The translations under genes were made by a program, and so were the position numbers. Below the pieces are notes generated by a model. That model was not told the origin of the DNA and did no database searches. It saw nothing but the letters and a program-made list of their open reading frames with translations. From NCBI GenBank assembly GCA_037176705.1, contig CM073893.1:30417182-30481181 (forward strand): a DNA stretch of 64,000 nucleotides, given 5' to 3'. This document shows, piece by piece, positions 11,675-22,350 of the stretch. The stretch comes from Molossus alvarezi (lineage: Eukaryota > Chordata > Mammalia > Chiroptera > Molossidae). How positions within the stretch are numbered: the stretch's first letter is position 1; every line of letters begins with the position of its first letter.

Positions 11675-11892
11675 GCCTGGCCAGTGTGGCTCAGTAGTTG
11701 AATGTCGAGCCATGCACCCAGAGGTCACTAGTTTGATTCCCGGTCAGGGCGCATGCCCAGGTTGTGGGCCTGATTCCCAGTGGTGGACATGCAGGCAGCG
11801 GCCAATCCATGTTCTCTCTCATCGATATTTTTATCTCTCTCTCCTTCTTGCTTCCTCACTCTAAAATCAATAAGAAAAAAAATTAAAAATGT
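11675..11892 (+). mobile_element. Ves SINE
   Basis: Well-kept head 'gcctggccagtgtggctcag', box B 'gtttgattcccggtcagg', 'gcatgcccaggttgtggg' and the tail 'aaaatcaataagaaaa'. Flanks 'atatactgagtt' (left) and 'atacactgaatt' (right) look like a diverged TSD. Confidence 0.9.
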
Positions 11893-11906
11893 ATATACAC
11901 TGAATT

Positions 11907-12404
11907 GTTTTCCTTGGAAAGGAAGAAGAATCAATTTATTTATTTAAAAATGAATTCTGCTAAGTACCCAAATCTGACCCAGGCTCACATCCCTCAGGGT
12001 GTGCAGTTTAAGAATTCAATAACTACTGGTCAAGTTCTGTGCCACTGCTATTCATACGATCAGTCATCAACAGTCACACCCACCACAAATTTGCATCATC
12101 ACTGGAAATATCACCTCAGGTAACACAGCCAATTAGCATGTTAGTAATAGTATGAAAATACTTTTGTTCTTAATGGACTCACTGAAATGGTGTCTTGCTC
12201 TCACAGAGAGAAACAAATTTCCCTTAGAAAATTGTTGTAAAACATGCTATAAATACAGCAATACATATTTTTGCATTTTTGCATTTATGTCAATAGACAG
12301 CCTATTCATAATAGCCAACTTAGAATATTAAATTTAACTGATGTAAATTTCTAATTAAATACTAACACTTGATATTATTTTCTAGATGATAAAGAAACTT
12401 TTTT
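11907..12404. other. Unassigned DNA
   Basis: A 72-codon frame at 11905-12123 has no recognised similarity. No repeat assigned. Confidence 0.4.
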
Positions 12405-12419
12405 AAGAATAAGAGAACT

Positions 12420-12660
12420 GCCCTAGCCAGTATAGCACCGGCCTGCGGTCCAGAGAGACCCAGATTCGGTTCCTGCAGGGGGCACGTACCTTGGTTGCAG
12501 TTTGTCCCCAACCCTGTTTGGGTCGTGTGGGTGGCAGCTGCTCAATGTGTCCCTTTCATGTCAATGTTGTTTCTCTCTCTCTCTCTTCCTCTCTCTCCCT
12601 CCCACTCTATCTGAACAAAAAATGGGAAAGTGTCCTCAGGTGAGGATAAAAAAAAAAAAA
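12420..12660 (+). mobile_element. Second-type SINE, first of two at one target
   Basis: The head is shortened: after 'gccctagccagtata' about 20 nt of the box A region are missing before 'gcaccggcctgcggtcc'. The rest is intact: 'cacgtaccttggttgcag', C/T tract, 'tctgaacaaaaaatggg', the hairpin motif 'gtcctcaggtgaggat' and an A-tail. The target sequence aagaataagagaact flanks it at 12405-12419 and 12661-12675. Confidence 0.93.
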
Positions 12661-12676
12661 AAGAATAAGAGAACTT

Positions 12677-12926
12677 GCCCTGGCTAGTTTGGCTCATTTG
12701 TTAGAGCCCCAGCCTGCAGTCAAGAGAGACACGGGGTTGGTTCCCACTAAGGGCATGTACCTTGGTTGCAGTTTCTCCCAGGCCCTGGTTGGGTCATGCA
12801 GGTGGCGGACACTCATTGTGTCACTTTCACGTCGATGTTTCTCTCTCCCTCTCTTCCTCTCTCTCCCTTCCACTCTATTTGAACAAAAAATAAAAAAAAA
12901 ATATCCCTGGGTGAGGATAAAAAAAA
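12677..12926 (+). mobile_element. Second-type SINE, second of two at one target
   Basis: 'gccctggctagtttggctca', 'catgtaccttggttgcag', 'cacgtcgatgtttctctc', a diverged hairpin motif 'tccctgggtgagga' and an A-tail. It lies between aagaataagagaact (12661-12675) and a third, slightly changed copy of the target, 'aagagtaagagaacct' (12927-12942). Same family and strand as its neighbour. Confidence 0.92.
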
Positions 12927-12942
12927 AAGAGTAAGAGAACCT

Positions 12943-14884
12943 GAAAGACTTGTTTCACATTATTTTATTTTTTGATTCAGATAAGCAAAATATTATATTA
13001 CATTTCTAGAACAAAATGTTTTTTCATGGTAAACTTCTAATTTACCTGAGACTCAACCTACCAAACAACAAATTCCGAGTTTTGATTTCACTCCTATTAT
13101 ATATGTTCAATTGTGTGTCTTGAAACACAACAAATGTTTTATTTCTTTGCTTCTTTCATCTAAGAAAACAGAATATAAAATATACTTTCATAAAATGGAA
13201 TGTCAGTACAAATGAAACATACTTTGGACATAACCAAAATTCATTTATATAGCTTCAGTATTACATTACTGCAAAACAAAACCTTAGCATATGTCATAGA
13301 TATTGATATGCTAAATATATAAATATTTAAAGTCTTCTCTATTGCTTCCCTAGAGCTGAGAATTCTAGCATACACAGTGCATTCTTTAGTATAATTTAAA
13401 ATGATGTTTCACAACAAGAATTTGATAATCAATTATAGAATACAACTCCATAACCACATTATGTAATTAGCCATCAAAGAAAAAATACTTAGAAGATGTG
13501 CAATAAGTTTCAGATTCTAATTAATGTAGTTTATTGATCTTAAACTTTATGCACATGTAAAAGCTTTCATTGATTTGCTTTTAAAAAGAAGATGATTCTC
13601 AAGAATGATTTAGAGGAATATTTGCAAGTAAAATTTTTTCATTTATTTTTATCTACAATAGTATCAATTGAAGTGGTATTTTCTTTTAAATATTCATAAG
13701 TGGTACATCTCTGAGCGATATTGAAAAATAGGCAAATGACAGGCTGAACTTATACAACCATGCAATTAAAATAAATTAATATAGCTCTTTTCATAGGATA
13801 TGAAACAAATAACCACATCTCTATATAATTTCAATTAGACATCAAATTAATTGATAAGAAATTCCTTTGTTCTTTTATATGGAAATAAAATAAAAATAAT
13901 AAAAATTATTTTATATGGAATTATAAAATATACAATAGTCAGCTCAGTGCACATACAATTTTAAATACTACTTGGAAGTAGTAAAACATAGTAATCCAGC
14001 ATATTCTTACTACTTTTACATTCAGTCTAGATACTGCTATACCCTGGGAAGTAATCTGTATATTCTCTAGAAATGGGAGGGTGGGAATCCAAAATTTGGT
14101 GATAATAAATTGCAAGAAATTATTAACAACAATCAGATTATGTTATTATTCTTTATATTTTGTCCCATAACCTTGAAAACTAGCTATCAATCATATTGTC
14201 AAACTTTGATCTAATTACCATTATTACTTTTTTCTACTCTTTTCCTACATTAATTACTGATACACAACTAGCAAAAAGAAAATGTATAACAAATTTTTCC
14301 ATTGAATGCCAATTACATAAAAACTTTATATCAAATCTTTGACTAATTTATCTTTTTTCATTATTTTAATGGATGAGGAGTGGGATATATGAGGAAATAT
14401 AAAGACTCTGATCAGTAGATTTTGTTTTATGTGTTAATTGAATATTTAAGCTTTATTAAAGTATAATTAAACAATAAAATGTACATATTTAAGGCATACA
14501 ACATAGTGGTTAATTTGTTAAATGTTTATTGAACATCTACTTAATGCTAGGTTTTAGAATGAATTGGAGGAGAGGGTAATACCCAATGGATATAAAGTTT
14601 CAGTTACACAAAATGATTAAATTCTAGAGTTCTTCTTTTGTGCTTATAGGTTAAAGTATAATACTTAAAAGTTCGTTAAGGTGGATCTAACTTTAAGTGT
14701 CTTAACACAAAGTAAATTAGGTTGGGACTAAAAATGACCTTGTTTTTAGAGACATGGCAATGAACTAAAACAGTAATATGAGTCTTTTTGAAAAAGTGGT
14801 AGGGTGAAAACCATTTCAAAGTTGATTGATGAGTGAATGGAGGGTGATGAAACAAAAACCGTCCTAGAAGAATTCAATGAAGAA
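12943..14884. other. Unassigned AT-rich DNA with a small L1 remnant
   Basis: Mostly unassigned. At about 14450-14540, 'tttattaaagtataattaaa' followed by 'tgtacatatttaaggcatac' resembles an old L1 3' region in reverse orientation ('ttgaggtataattgacatac'). Frames in this stretch look like chance. Confidence 0.4.
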
Positions 14885-14999
14885 TAGGCAGGAGTGGGGC
14901 TGGGTGCAGGGAGGGGGGTGTCAGTGGGGGAAGAAGGGAAGGACATCTATAATGTTTTCAAATATAAAAATAAAAAAAATAAAAAATAATAATAAAAGA
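14885..14999 (+). mobile_element. L1-type 3' tail fragment
   Basis: 'ggggggtgtcagtgggggaa' followed by 'ggacatctataatgttttca' and an A/T-rich tail (aaaataaaaaaaataaaa) matches the last part of the L1 3'UTRs seen at 28550-28640 and, in reverse, at 52734-52830. It is 5'-truncated. A TSD was not certain. It could come from an L1 or from the half-L1, which share this end. Confidence 0.65.
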
Positions 15000-15911
15000 A
15001 CAGTTTAAAAGGAAGAGTTTAAACCCAAGAGTGCAATATAGGTAATATATTGTTCAACAATGCTAGGGTAATTTCTAAGAGTAAACAAAAATATTAATAC
15101 TTTTCAAAGACTAAACATTAAATAGACATTGCAGATCACATATAGAAAGTTCTGAAATAGAAAATCTTGGTGGTTGGAAAATCAGATCAGGACCTTGGAC
15201 TTGTCAGGTTTTATTTAAACCTATAATTTTTTTTTCCTTTCTTGTATATACATTTAACTAATTTAGCATCCCACATTAAAGAAGCCAGTATAATACCACT
15301 TGTACTGTTTTTAATATAGTTCATAATATAATTATGGTATCCTTGTGGAAATATTACTTCTGAGAATAACTCATTACTTTGTGAAAATTGATAAAATACC
15401 AGAGTACAGAAACAATCCATTTTTGTAACTCTGGGTAACTAACCAGGTTTTGTTTAGAATTTTTATTTTAATCACATATTTACTGACTATATTTCTATGA
15501 TATGAAATTTTAGGTTGCATTTTCAAAGCTGATATACAGATATATGCAAATGTGAATATGTATGTATACACCTGCATACACATTTTGGATTATCTCTTAG
15601 ATATAACAGTCTTTTCTACTACCTTTATATTTGTGAGGTGCATGATAGGCTTTGATTTTTAAAAATTACTTATGAACAAATTTTATTTTTAGTAAGTTCC
15701 CTGATATCAAAAATGTAAAATTTTCTTTTGGTATTGAATGTCATTTCAACTTTACTAAGATTTATTCCATTATTTTCTTTTTTTTAACTACAAACTGGGA
15801 ATTATTTCTTTGAGAGAAAGTCAACAGTAGGCTCTGCATAATAAAGTACACTAACAAAAGCAGAGCTTTAAAAACATATATACTATTTAATGACATGATA
15901 AGACATGGAAG
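15000..15911. other. Unassigned AT-rich DNA
   Basis: Short frames at 15211-15947 minus show no recognised family. Nothing else seen. Confidence 0.45.
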
Positions 15912-16018
15912 GGTTGACCAATAGGTGGGAAACCTTATTTCTGCCAAGGGCCATTTGGATATTTTAACACCATTTATGGGCCATACAAATTATCAACTTA
16001 AAAATTAGTCTGTTAGCA
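15912..16018. mobile_element. Possible DNA-transposon remnant
   Basis: 'ccaagggccatttggatatt', 'atgggccatacaaattatca' and 'acttaaaaattag' have the look of a reiterated mammalian hAT-like sequence ('gggccatac...'). Ends and orientation are not determined. Low confidence, based only on resemblance. Confidence 0.3.
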
Positions 16019-16492
16019 GATTTGGAGTGGGGCCCCTCCCGCAACAGCTGCAAATTCCTGAGATCTGAGTATCCTCAGCACCCAACAGCAGCAGAAGAAT
16101 GAAAGCTGAGAGAACACCCTGGAAACAGCAGCAGCAGTAGCAGCAAAATCCTGGAGCTGTTACTCATCCCTGGTAGCATCAGCAACAATTGATCAGGAGC
16201 TGAACCCCACCAGCCATCAGCATACCCCAGCAGTGCACCAGCTGGACCCACACACCCCAGCAACACACCAGCTGGACCCACTTACCCGAGCAGCACCTAC
16301 CACTGCAGACCAGTACCAGCAGCTAGTTGTCAGTCCTCCAGGACCCACGCAAGCAAGAGGCACTATGCATCAGAACAGTCTGGGAGGCACAACAGTCTTA
16401 TTTGATAAACATTGACTGGTCTACACATCCCAACATCCCTCACCATTGACCAGTCTACACATCCCAACATCTCTCACCAGACTGCTAAAATG

Positions 16493-17449
16493 GTGAGACA
16501 AAGAACAACCTCCAAATGAAAGAAAAGAAGGAATCACCAGGAAAGGAACTACATGAAATAGAAGCAAACAATTTGTCGGATAAAGAATTCAAAGCAATAG
16601 TTTTAAGGGTGCTCAAACAACTTAGTGAGAATTACAAGTAACTTAATGAGAATTATAAAGAGCTCAGTGAGAACTACATCAGCATAAAAAAAAAGTGGAA
16701 GATGTTATGAATAAATATCAAAGGGAAATAAAGAATGACAGCTGATATTAAAAATACCTTGGAAGGATTCAATAGTAGACTAGTAGAAGTTGAAGACCGG
16801 ATCAACAAGTTAGAAGACAAGGTAGAAAGAAATACCCAAGTAGAGCAACAAATGGGGACAAAAAATTAAAAATCAGAAGGAGAGTTTAAGGGAGATTTAG
16901 GACAACACAAAACATAACATAATAATATGGAAGTACCAGAAAGAGAAGAACTAGAAAAGGAATCAAGAACCTGTTTGAAGAAATAATGACAAAAAACTTT
17001 CCTAATTTGGTGAAGAAAAAAGTCACAAAATTCTAAGAAACACAGAAAGTCCCAAGCAAGATGAACCCAAAAAGACCCACAGTTAGACCCATCACAATTA
17101 AAATGGCAAACATTAAATATAAAAAATAGAATCTTAAAGGAAGCAAGAGAGAGACAGGAAGTTACCTACAAGGGAACTCCCATTAGACTGACAGCTGATT
17201 TCTCAATAGAAACACTGTGGGCCAAAAGGAAGTGTCATGAAATGTACAAAGTAATGCAAGGCAAGTGTCTGAATCCAAGACTATTCTATCCAGCAAGGCT
17301 ATCATTCAACATTGAAGGAGAAATAAAGAGCTTCACAGACAAAAAAGCTAAAGGAATTTACTACCACCAAACCAGCACTGCAATAAATGCTAAATGGACT
17401 GTTGTAAGAAGAAATAAAGAGAGAGAGAAGAACACAGTCATAAAATAAA
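16493..17449 (+). pseudogene. L1 ORF1 (RNA-binding protein), decayed
   Basis: ORF1p is the nucleic-acid chaperone that packages L1 RNA as a trimer. The frame opens at 'atggtgagacaaag', then shows a repetitive coiled-coil segment (repeats of LSENYK / LNENYKEL near 16620-16690), remnants of the RRM, and the conserved C-terminal stretch YPARLSFNIEGEIKSF near 17280-17335. It ends at a stop just before ORF2. In-frame stops (for example 'acaagtaactt' near 16638) and frameshifts break it. Confidence 0.8.
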
Positions 17450-17450
17450 A

Positions 17451-20440
17451 ATGGGCAACTAATAAGTATCTGTCAATAATAATCACAAATGTAAATGGCT
17501 TAAATATTCCAATCAAAAGACATAAGGTAGCTGATTGGATAAGAAAACACAACCCATATATATGCTGCCTACAAGAGTCCCACCTCACAACAAAAGACTC
17601 ACACAGGATGAAAGTGAAGGGATGGAAAAAAAATTTTCCAGGCAAATGAAAATGAAAAAAAAATCAGGTGTAGCAATACTCATATCTGATAAGATAGACT
17701 TCAAAACAAGGGCCATAATAAGAGACAAAGAAGGTCGCTACTTAATATTAAAAGGATTAATCCAACAAGAGGATATAAACCTAGTTAACATATATGTACT
17801 GAATATAGGAGCACCACAATATATTAAAAAATCTTTTGGAGGACTTCAAGGGAGAGATCAATAACAATACAATCATAGTGGGTACTTTTTCTAAAAGCTT
17901 TTTTTTTCTTTATTGTTTTTAGAGAGAGAGAAAGAGAGAGGGAGAGAGAGATAGAAACATTGATGAGAAAGAATACTGATTGGCTGCCTCCTGCATGACC
18001 CCATTGGGAATTTGGCCAATGGGAATTGAATCAATGACCTCCCAGTACATGATTTGATGCTCAACCACTGAGCCATACTGGCTAGGCATAGTGGGTAATG
18101 TTAACACCCTACTGACACCATTGGATAGATCTTCTAGACAAAAAATTAATAAGGAAATAGAGTCCTTAAATAATTAACTAGATCAGTTAGACTTAATTGA
18201 TATTTACAGAACATTTCACCCCAAAGCTGCAGAATATACATGCTTCTCAAGTGCACACGGGACATTCTCAAAGATAGACCACATGTTAGGACACAAAGTA
18301 AGTCTCTATAAATTCAAGAAGATTGAAACCATATCAAGCATCTTCTCAGATCACCATGGCATAAAACTAGAAATAAATTACAATAAAAACACACAAAACA
18401 TTCAACCACATGGAGACTAAATAGCATGTTATTAAACAACAAAGGGGTTATTAATGAGATTAAGAAAGAAATAAAAAACTTCCTAGAAATTAATGAAAAT
18501 GAACACACAACAATACCAAATCTATGGGACAGAGCAAAAGCAGTCCTGAGAGGGAAGTTCATAGCAATACAGGCTTACCTCAAGAAAGAAGAAAACATTT
18601 TAATAAACTATCTAATCCAACAATTTATAAATTTAGAAAGAGAACAAAAAGAAAAACCCAGAGTTAGTAGCAGGAAAGAAATAATAAAGATCAGAACAGA
18701 AATCAATGACATAGAGACTAAAAAACAAAGACAGTACAAAAGATCAATGAAACCAAGAGCTGGTTCTTTGAAAAGATAAACAAGATTGATCAACCTTTAG
18801 TCAGACTCACCAAGAAATGAATAGCAAGAACCCAAATTACTAAAATCAGAAACAAAAGATGTGAAGTAACAATAGACACCATGGAAATACAAAAGATTGT
18901 AAGAAAAGACTATGAACAATTATATGCTAACAAGTTTAACAACCTAAGCGAAACAGGCAAATTCTTAGAATCATATATTTTTCTAAAACGCAACTGAGAA
19001 GAGTCAGAAAACCTGAACATGCAAATAACAATTAAGTAAATAGAAGAAGTGATCAATAAAATCCCAGCAAACAAAAGCCCTGTTCCTGATGGCTACACAG
19101 GGAAATTTTACCAAATATTCAAAGAAGAACAATCACCTATTCTCCTCAAACTGTTCCAAAAATTCAAGAGGAAGGAAGACTTCCAAGTTCCTTTTATGAG
19201 GTCAGTATAATCCTAATTCCAAAACCAGATAAAAACACTACAAAGAAAGAAAATTACAGCTATTATCTCTAATGAACAAAGATGCCAAAATCCTCAACAA
19301 AATCTTAACAAATTGAATCCAGCAATATATTTTAAAAAGTATACACCATGACCAGGTAGGATTTATCCCAGGGATGCAAGGTTGGTACAATATTCATGAA
19401 TCAATAAATATGATACACTACATAAACAAAATGGAAGATAATAATCATACGATCATATCAATAGATGCTGAAAAAGCATTTGACAAAATTCAGCATCCAT
19501 TTTTTATAAAAACTCCCAGCAAAGTGGGAATAGAAGGATCATATCTCAACATAATAAAGAGAATTTATGACAAACCTATTGCCAACATCATACGCAACTG
19601 ACGAAAACTAAAAGTATTTGCCTTAAGAACAGGAACAAGACAGGAATGTCCATCTTCACCACTCATATCATAGTACTGGAAGTCTTAGCCACAACAGACA
19701 AGAAGAAAAAAAATAAAAGGATCCAAATTGGAAAGGAAGAAGTAAAACTGTCATTATTCACAGATGACATGATATTGTACATAGAAAACCCTAAAAACTC
19801 CATCAAAAACTTCTAAATTTAATAAATGAATTCAGCAAAGTAGCAAGGTACAAAATCAACATCCAGAAACCACTGGCATTTTTATACACCAATAATGAAC
19901 ACATAGAAAGATAAACTAGAAAAAAATCCCATTTGCCATTGCAAAAAATAAATTAAGATACCTAGGAATGAACTTAACCAAAGAAGTAAAGGACCTGTTC
20001 ACAGAAAACTACAGGACATTGAAAATAGAAATAGAGGAAGATATTAAAAAGTAGAAGCATATACCTTGTTCATGGATTGGAGGAATTAACATTGTTAAAA
20101 TGTTCATACTATCCAAAGCTATCTATAGATTCAGTGAAATCCCCATTAAAATACCAATGACATATTTCACAGAACTGGAACAAATATTCCAAAGTTTATG
20201 GAACCAAAAAAGACCCTGAATAGCCACAGCAATCTTAAAAAAGAAGAACAAAATAGGAGGGATCACAATACTGGATATCAAGTTATACTACAAAGCCACT
20301 GTAATCAAAACAGCCTGGTACTGGCACAAGAACATGCATACAGATCAATAGAACAGAAAAGAGAACACAGAAATTGACCCAAATCATTAGGTCAATTAAT
20401 ATTTGACAAAGTTGGCAAGTGCATACAGAGGAGTAAATAA
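17451..20440 (+). pseudogene. L1 ORF2 (endonuclease / reverse transcriptase), decayed
   Basis: ORF2p nicks target DNA and reverse-transcribes L1 RNA. The start region reads NKYLSII..NVNGLN, with the endonuclease motifs NVNGL and CLQESHL near 17490-17580 and GVAILISDK near 17670. After the SINE come 'aagatagaccacatgttagg' (endonuclease C-terminal part) and linker sequence. The RT core is seen at 19374-19601 ([16 protein letters not shown]) and 19750 ('cacagatgacatgatattg', the region of the catalytic FADD-type motif). Many stops are present. The frame never reaches the C-terminal zinc-knuckle region because the element ends at about 20440. Confidence 0.82.
17885..18086 (-). mobile_element. Ves SINE inside L1 ORF2
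   Basis: Reverse copy: 'tttattgtttttagagagag', 'gaaacattgatgagaaag', 'ctgcctcctgcatgacccc' and the head 'gagccatactggctagg'. The TSD catagtgggta is perfect at 17874-17884 and 18087-18097 and lies in the L1 endonuclease coding region. It therefore inserted after this L1. Confidence 0.93.
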
Positions 20441-21154
20441 TAGAAAAATGGAGGTGAGTTGGACCCATGGCAGAACAGTGACAAAGGCTGGGAAAGCAGT
20501 CACTGCATCTGAGCAGTTAGCAGAGACCTTGTCACCAAGCTAGATTTCAAGAACAACACTCACGTTTCTGAGCACTGGGGACTATTCAGAATTATGAGGG
20601 TTAAACTCCAGAACTGTATAGTGTTAATATGAGGCATTGCCTCAGGTGTATAAGACAGGAATTTAATACCATAGCTGAAACTAAAAGTCCCCAAAGTTGG
20701 GGAAGTTAACAGAGCTAAAAATATATCATGTGATCAAAATAGAACTAAAATTATTATTTACTGTTTACAGAGAAAATAAAATAAAAATTTCTCAGAAGCA
20801 TAACGTGTACTTGTTTGTTAGTCTTACTAGTCGATTAGGGACTTTAATGAGGTATTCCTAGGGTGAAGTGGAGATTATAAAGAATTCTGATAGAGTCCAG
20901 AACTGATGGTTCTTACTCATATTTCTGAGGTTAAAACCTACTTGACATTTTATAGTTTTGGTTCTGGTAGAAACCTTAGTGTAATGGATGAATCCTATTA
21001 ATGCCTGATGTTGAACATGAATAAAATGGTGTCTTACAAACAGAAAGTTGGGAACAATCTTTTACAACTCTGTACATCTTCCACCTGCAGAAAAATGTAA
21101 TACTGCCTTTTAGTTTGTTGCATTGCACAAAGAGAAGTTACAGTAAGCAAAACT
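20441..21154. other. Non-L1 DNA between two L1 pieces
   Basis: About 710 bp that reads as ordinary noncoding sequence. Its length is close to what I would expect for the ORF2 segment missing between the L1 piece on the left and the L1 tail on the right. It is not recognisable as L1. No TSD or terminal repeats were seen to mark it as a discrete insertion. Confidence 0.45.
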
Positions 21155-21163
21155 AGATACAAA

Positions 21164-21716
21164 GATTATATCCCGCTCCTAGGAATATACCCTAAGAAGC
21201 CTGAAACACCAATCAGGAAGAATATATGTACCCCCATGTTCTTAGCAGCACTATTTACAATAGCTAAGATCTGGAAACAGCCGAAATGTCCATCAGTAGA
21301 TGAATGGATAAAAAAGCAGTGGTACATATACGCAATGGAGTACTATGCAGCGGTAAGAAAGAAAGATCTCTTATCCTTGGAGACGACATGGAGGGACCTG
21401 GAAAGTATTATCCTAGGTGAAATAAGCGAAGCAGAAAAAGACAAATACCACATGATCTCACTTATATATGGAATATAATGAACATAACAGTCTGAGGAAT
21501 ATGGTAGACCCAGAAACATGGAAGTAGAGCGCAGACTGACATCCCTCAGAAGAGGGGGTAGGGGATGGGAAGAGATAAACAGAACTTATATGCATGTATG
21601 CATGACCAATGGACATGGGCAAAAAAGCCGGTGATGGGTCGGCGGGGATGGGGAAGAGGGTGCCAATGGGGTAAAAAAGGAGAAACAAAAATAAATAAAA
21701 AATTTAAAAAAAGAAA
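21164..21716 (+). mobile_element. L1, 5'-truncated, with 3'UTR and tail
   Basis: The frame 21236-21478 carries the ORF2 C-terminus (ALFTIAKIWKQPKCPSVDEW, then MEYYAAVRKKDLL and KYHMISLIYGI). It is followed by an L1 3'UTR containing 'tgcatgaccaatggacatgg' and 'gagggtgccaatggggt', then an A-rich tail. Flanks agatacaaagattat (21155-21169) and agatacaaaatattat (21717-21732) look like a TSD with one indel. This suggests an independent insertion rather than the end of the L1 at 16019-20440. Confidence 0.82.
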
Positions 21717-21828
21717 AGATACAAAATATTATTCTAGACCATACACTAATATGATATATAAACACTATAAGTTCTGATTTAATCATTTTAGAACAGATGA
21801 TAAAAGTGGCTGTGAGAAGTAGGGATCT

Positions 21829-21958
21829 AGTTTTTCTTTAAAACTTATCTTTATTGTTGAATGTAGTACAGATGTCCCTCTTTTTTTCCCCTATTGACCC
21901 CTCCTCCCCAATCCCAGTACCATCCTGCTTTCCCCACACTACTATCTGTGTTCATTGG

Positions 21959-22001
<43 letters not shown>

Positions 22002-22350
22002 TATAAGTTCTTTGATTCTCTTTCTGCCCCACCTCCCCCCTTCCCTTTGAGTTTCATCAGTCTAACAACCGATTTGCACTTCCTAATCCCTTCATCTTTT
22101 TCGCCCAACTCCCCTCCCATCTGGCAACCAACAAAAAGTTCTCTGTATCTAAGTCTGTTTCTGTTCTGCTTGCTCATTTTGTTTGTAGATTCAATTGTTG
22201 ACAGATATGTATTTATTGCCATTTTATTGTTCATATTTTTTTTATCTTCTTCTTCAAGAAGACCTGTCAATATTTCATATAATACTGGTTTGGTGGTGAT
22301 GAACTCCTTCACCTTTTCCTTGTCTGGGAAACTCTTTATGTGGCCCTTAT
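21829..22350 (-). mobile_element. Half-L1 (HAL1-like), 5'-truncated copy
   Basis: In reverse orientation: 3'UTR end ('cattcaacaataaagataag'-like), an expanded TA tract, 3'UTR body, the peptide QNRNRLRYRELF, then NTYLSTIEST (start of ORF2), then directly the ORF1 C-terminus KEFITTKPVLYEIL (22245-22312). No ORF2 body lies between. The right end near 22350 is the truncation point. It shares its junction with the longer copy at 52733-54490. HAL1 elements are known ORF1-only L1 derivatives. Confidence 0.78.
21959..21998. repeat. (TA)n microsatellite
   Basis: About twenty TA units, inside the half-L1 3'UTR where the other copy has the short 'atgcatatatgcatat'. It appears to be an expansion of that motif. 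Confidence 0.9.

Larger units (their letters stand above)
16019..20440 (+). mobile_element. L1 retrotransposon lacking its 3' end
   Basis: Plus-strand L1 with a 5'UTR (16019-16490, rich in cagcag and repeats of 'caccagctggacccac'), ORF1, and ORF2 up to the region that normally reads 'gacaaaggaggcaagagc' (here 'gacaaagttggcaagtgc' near 20405). Stops and frameshifts are frequent, so it is dead. After about 20440 the sequence is no longer L1: the C-terminal quarter of ORF2, the 3'UTR and the A-tail are missing. A Ves SINE interrupts it at 17885-18086. Most likely a long insertion whose 3' part was later deleted or replaced. Confidence 0.85.

Noticed and set aside
16233..16415. Threonine/proline-rich 60-codon frame at the start of the L1
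   Set aside because: It falls in the repetitive L1 5'UTR ('caccagctggaccc' units) and is not a known ORF of L1.
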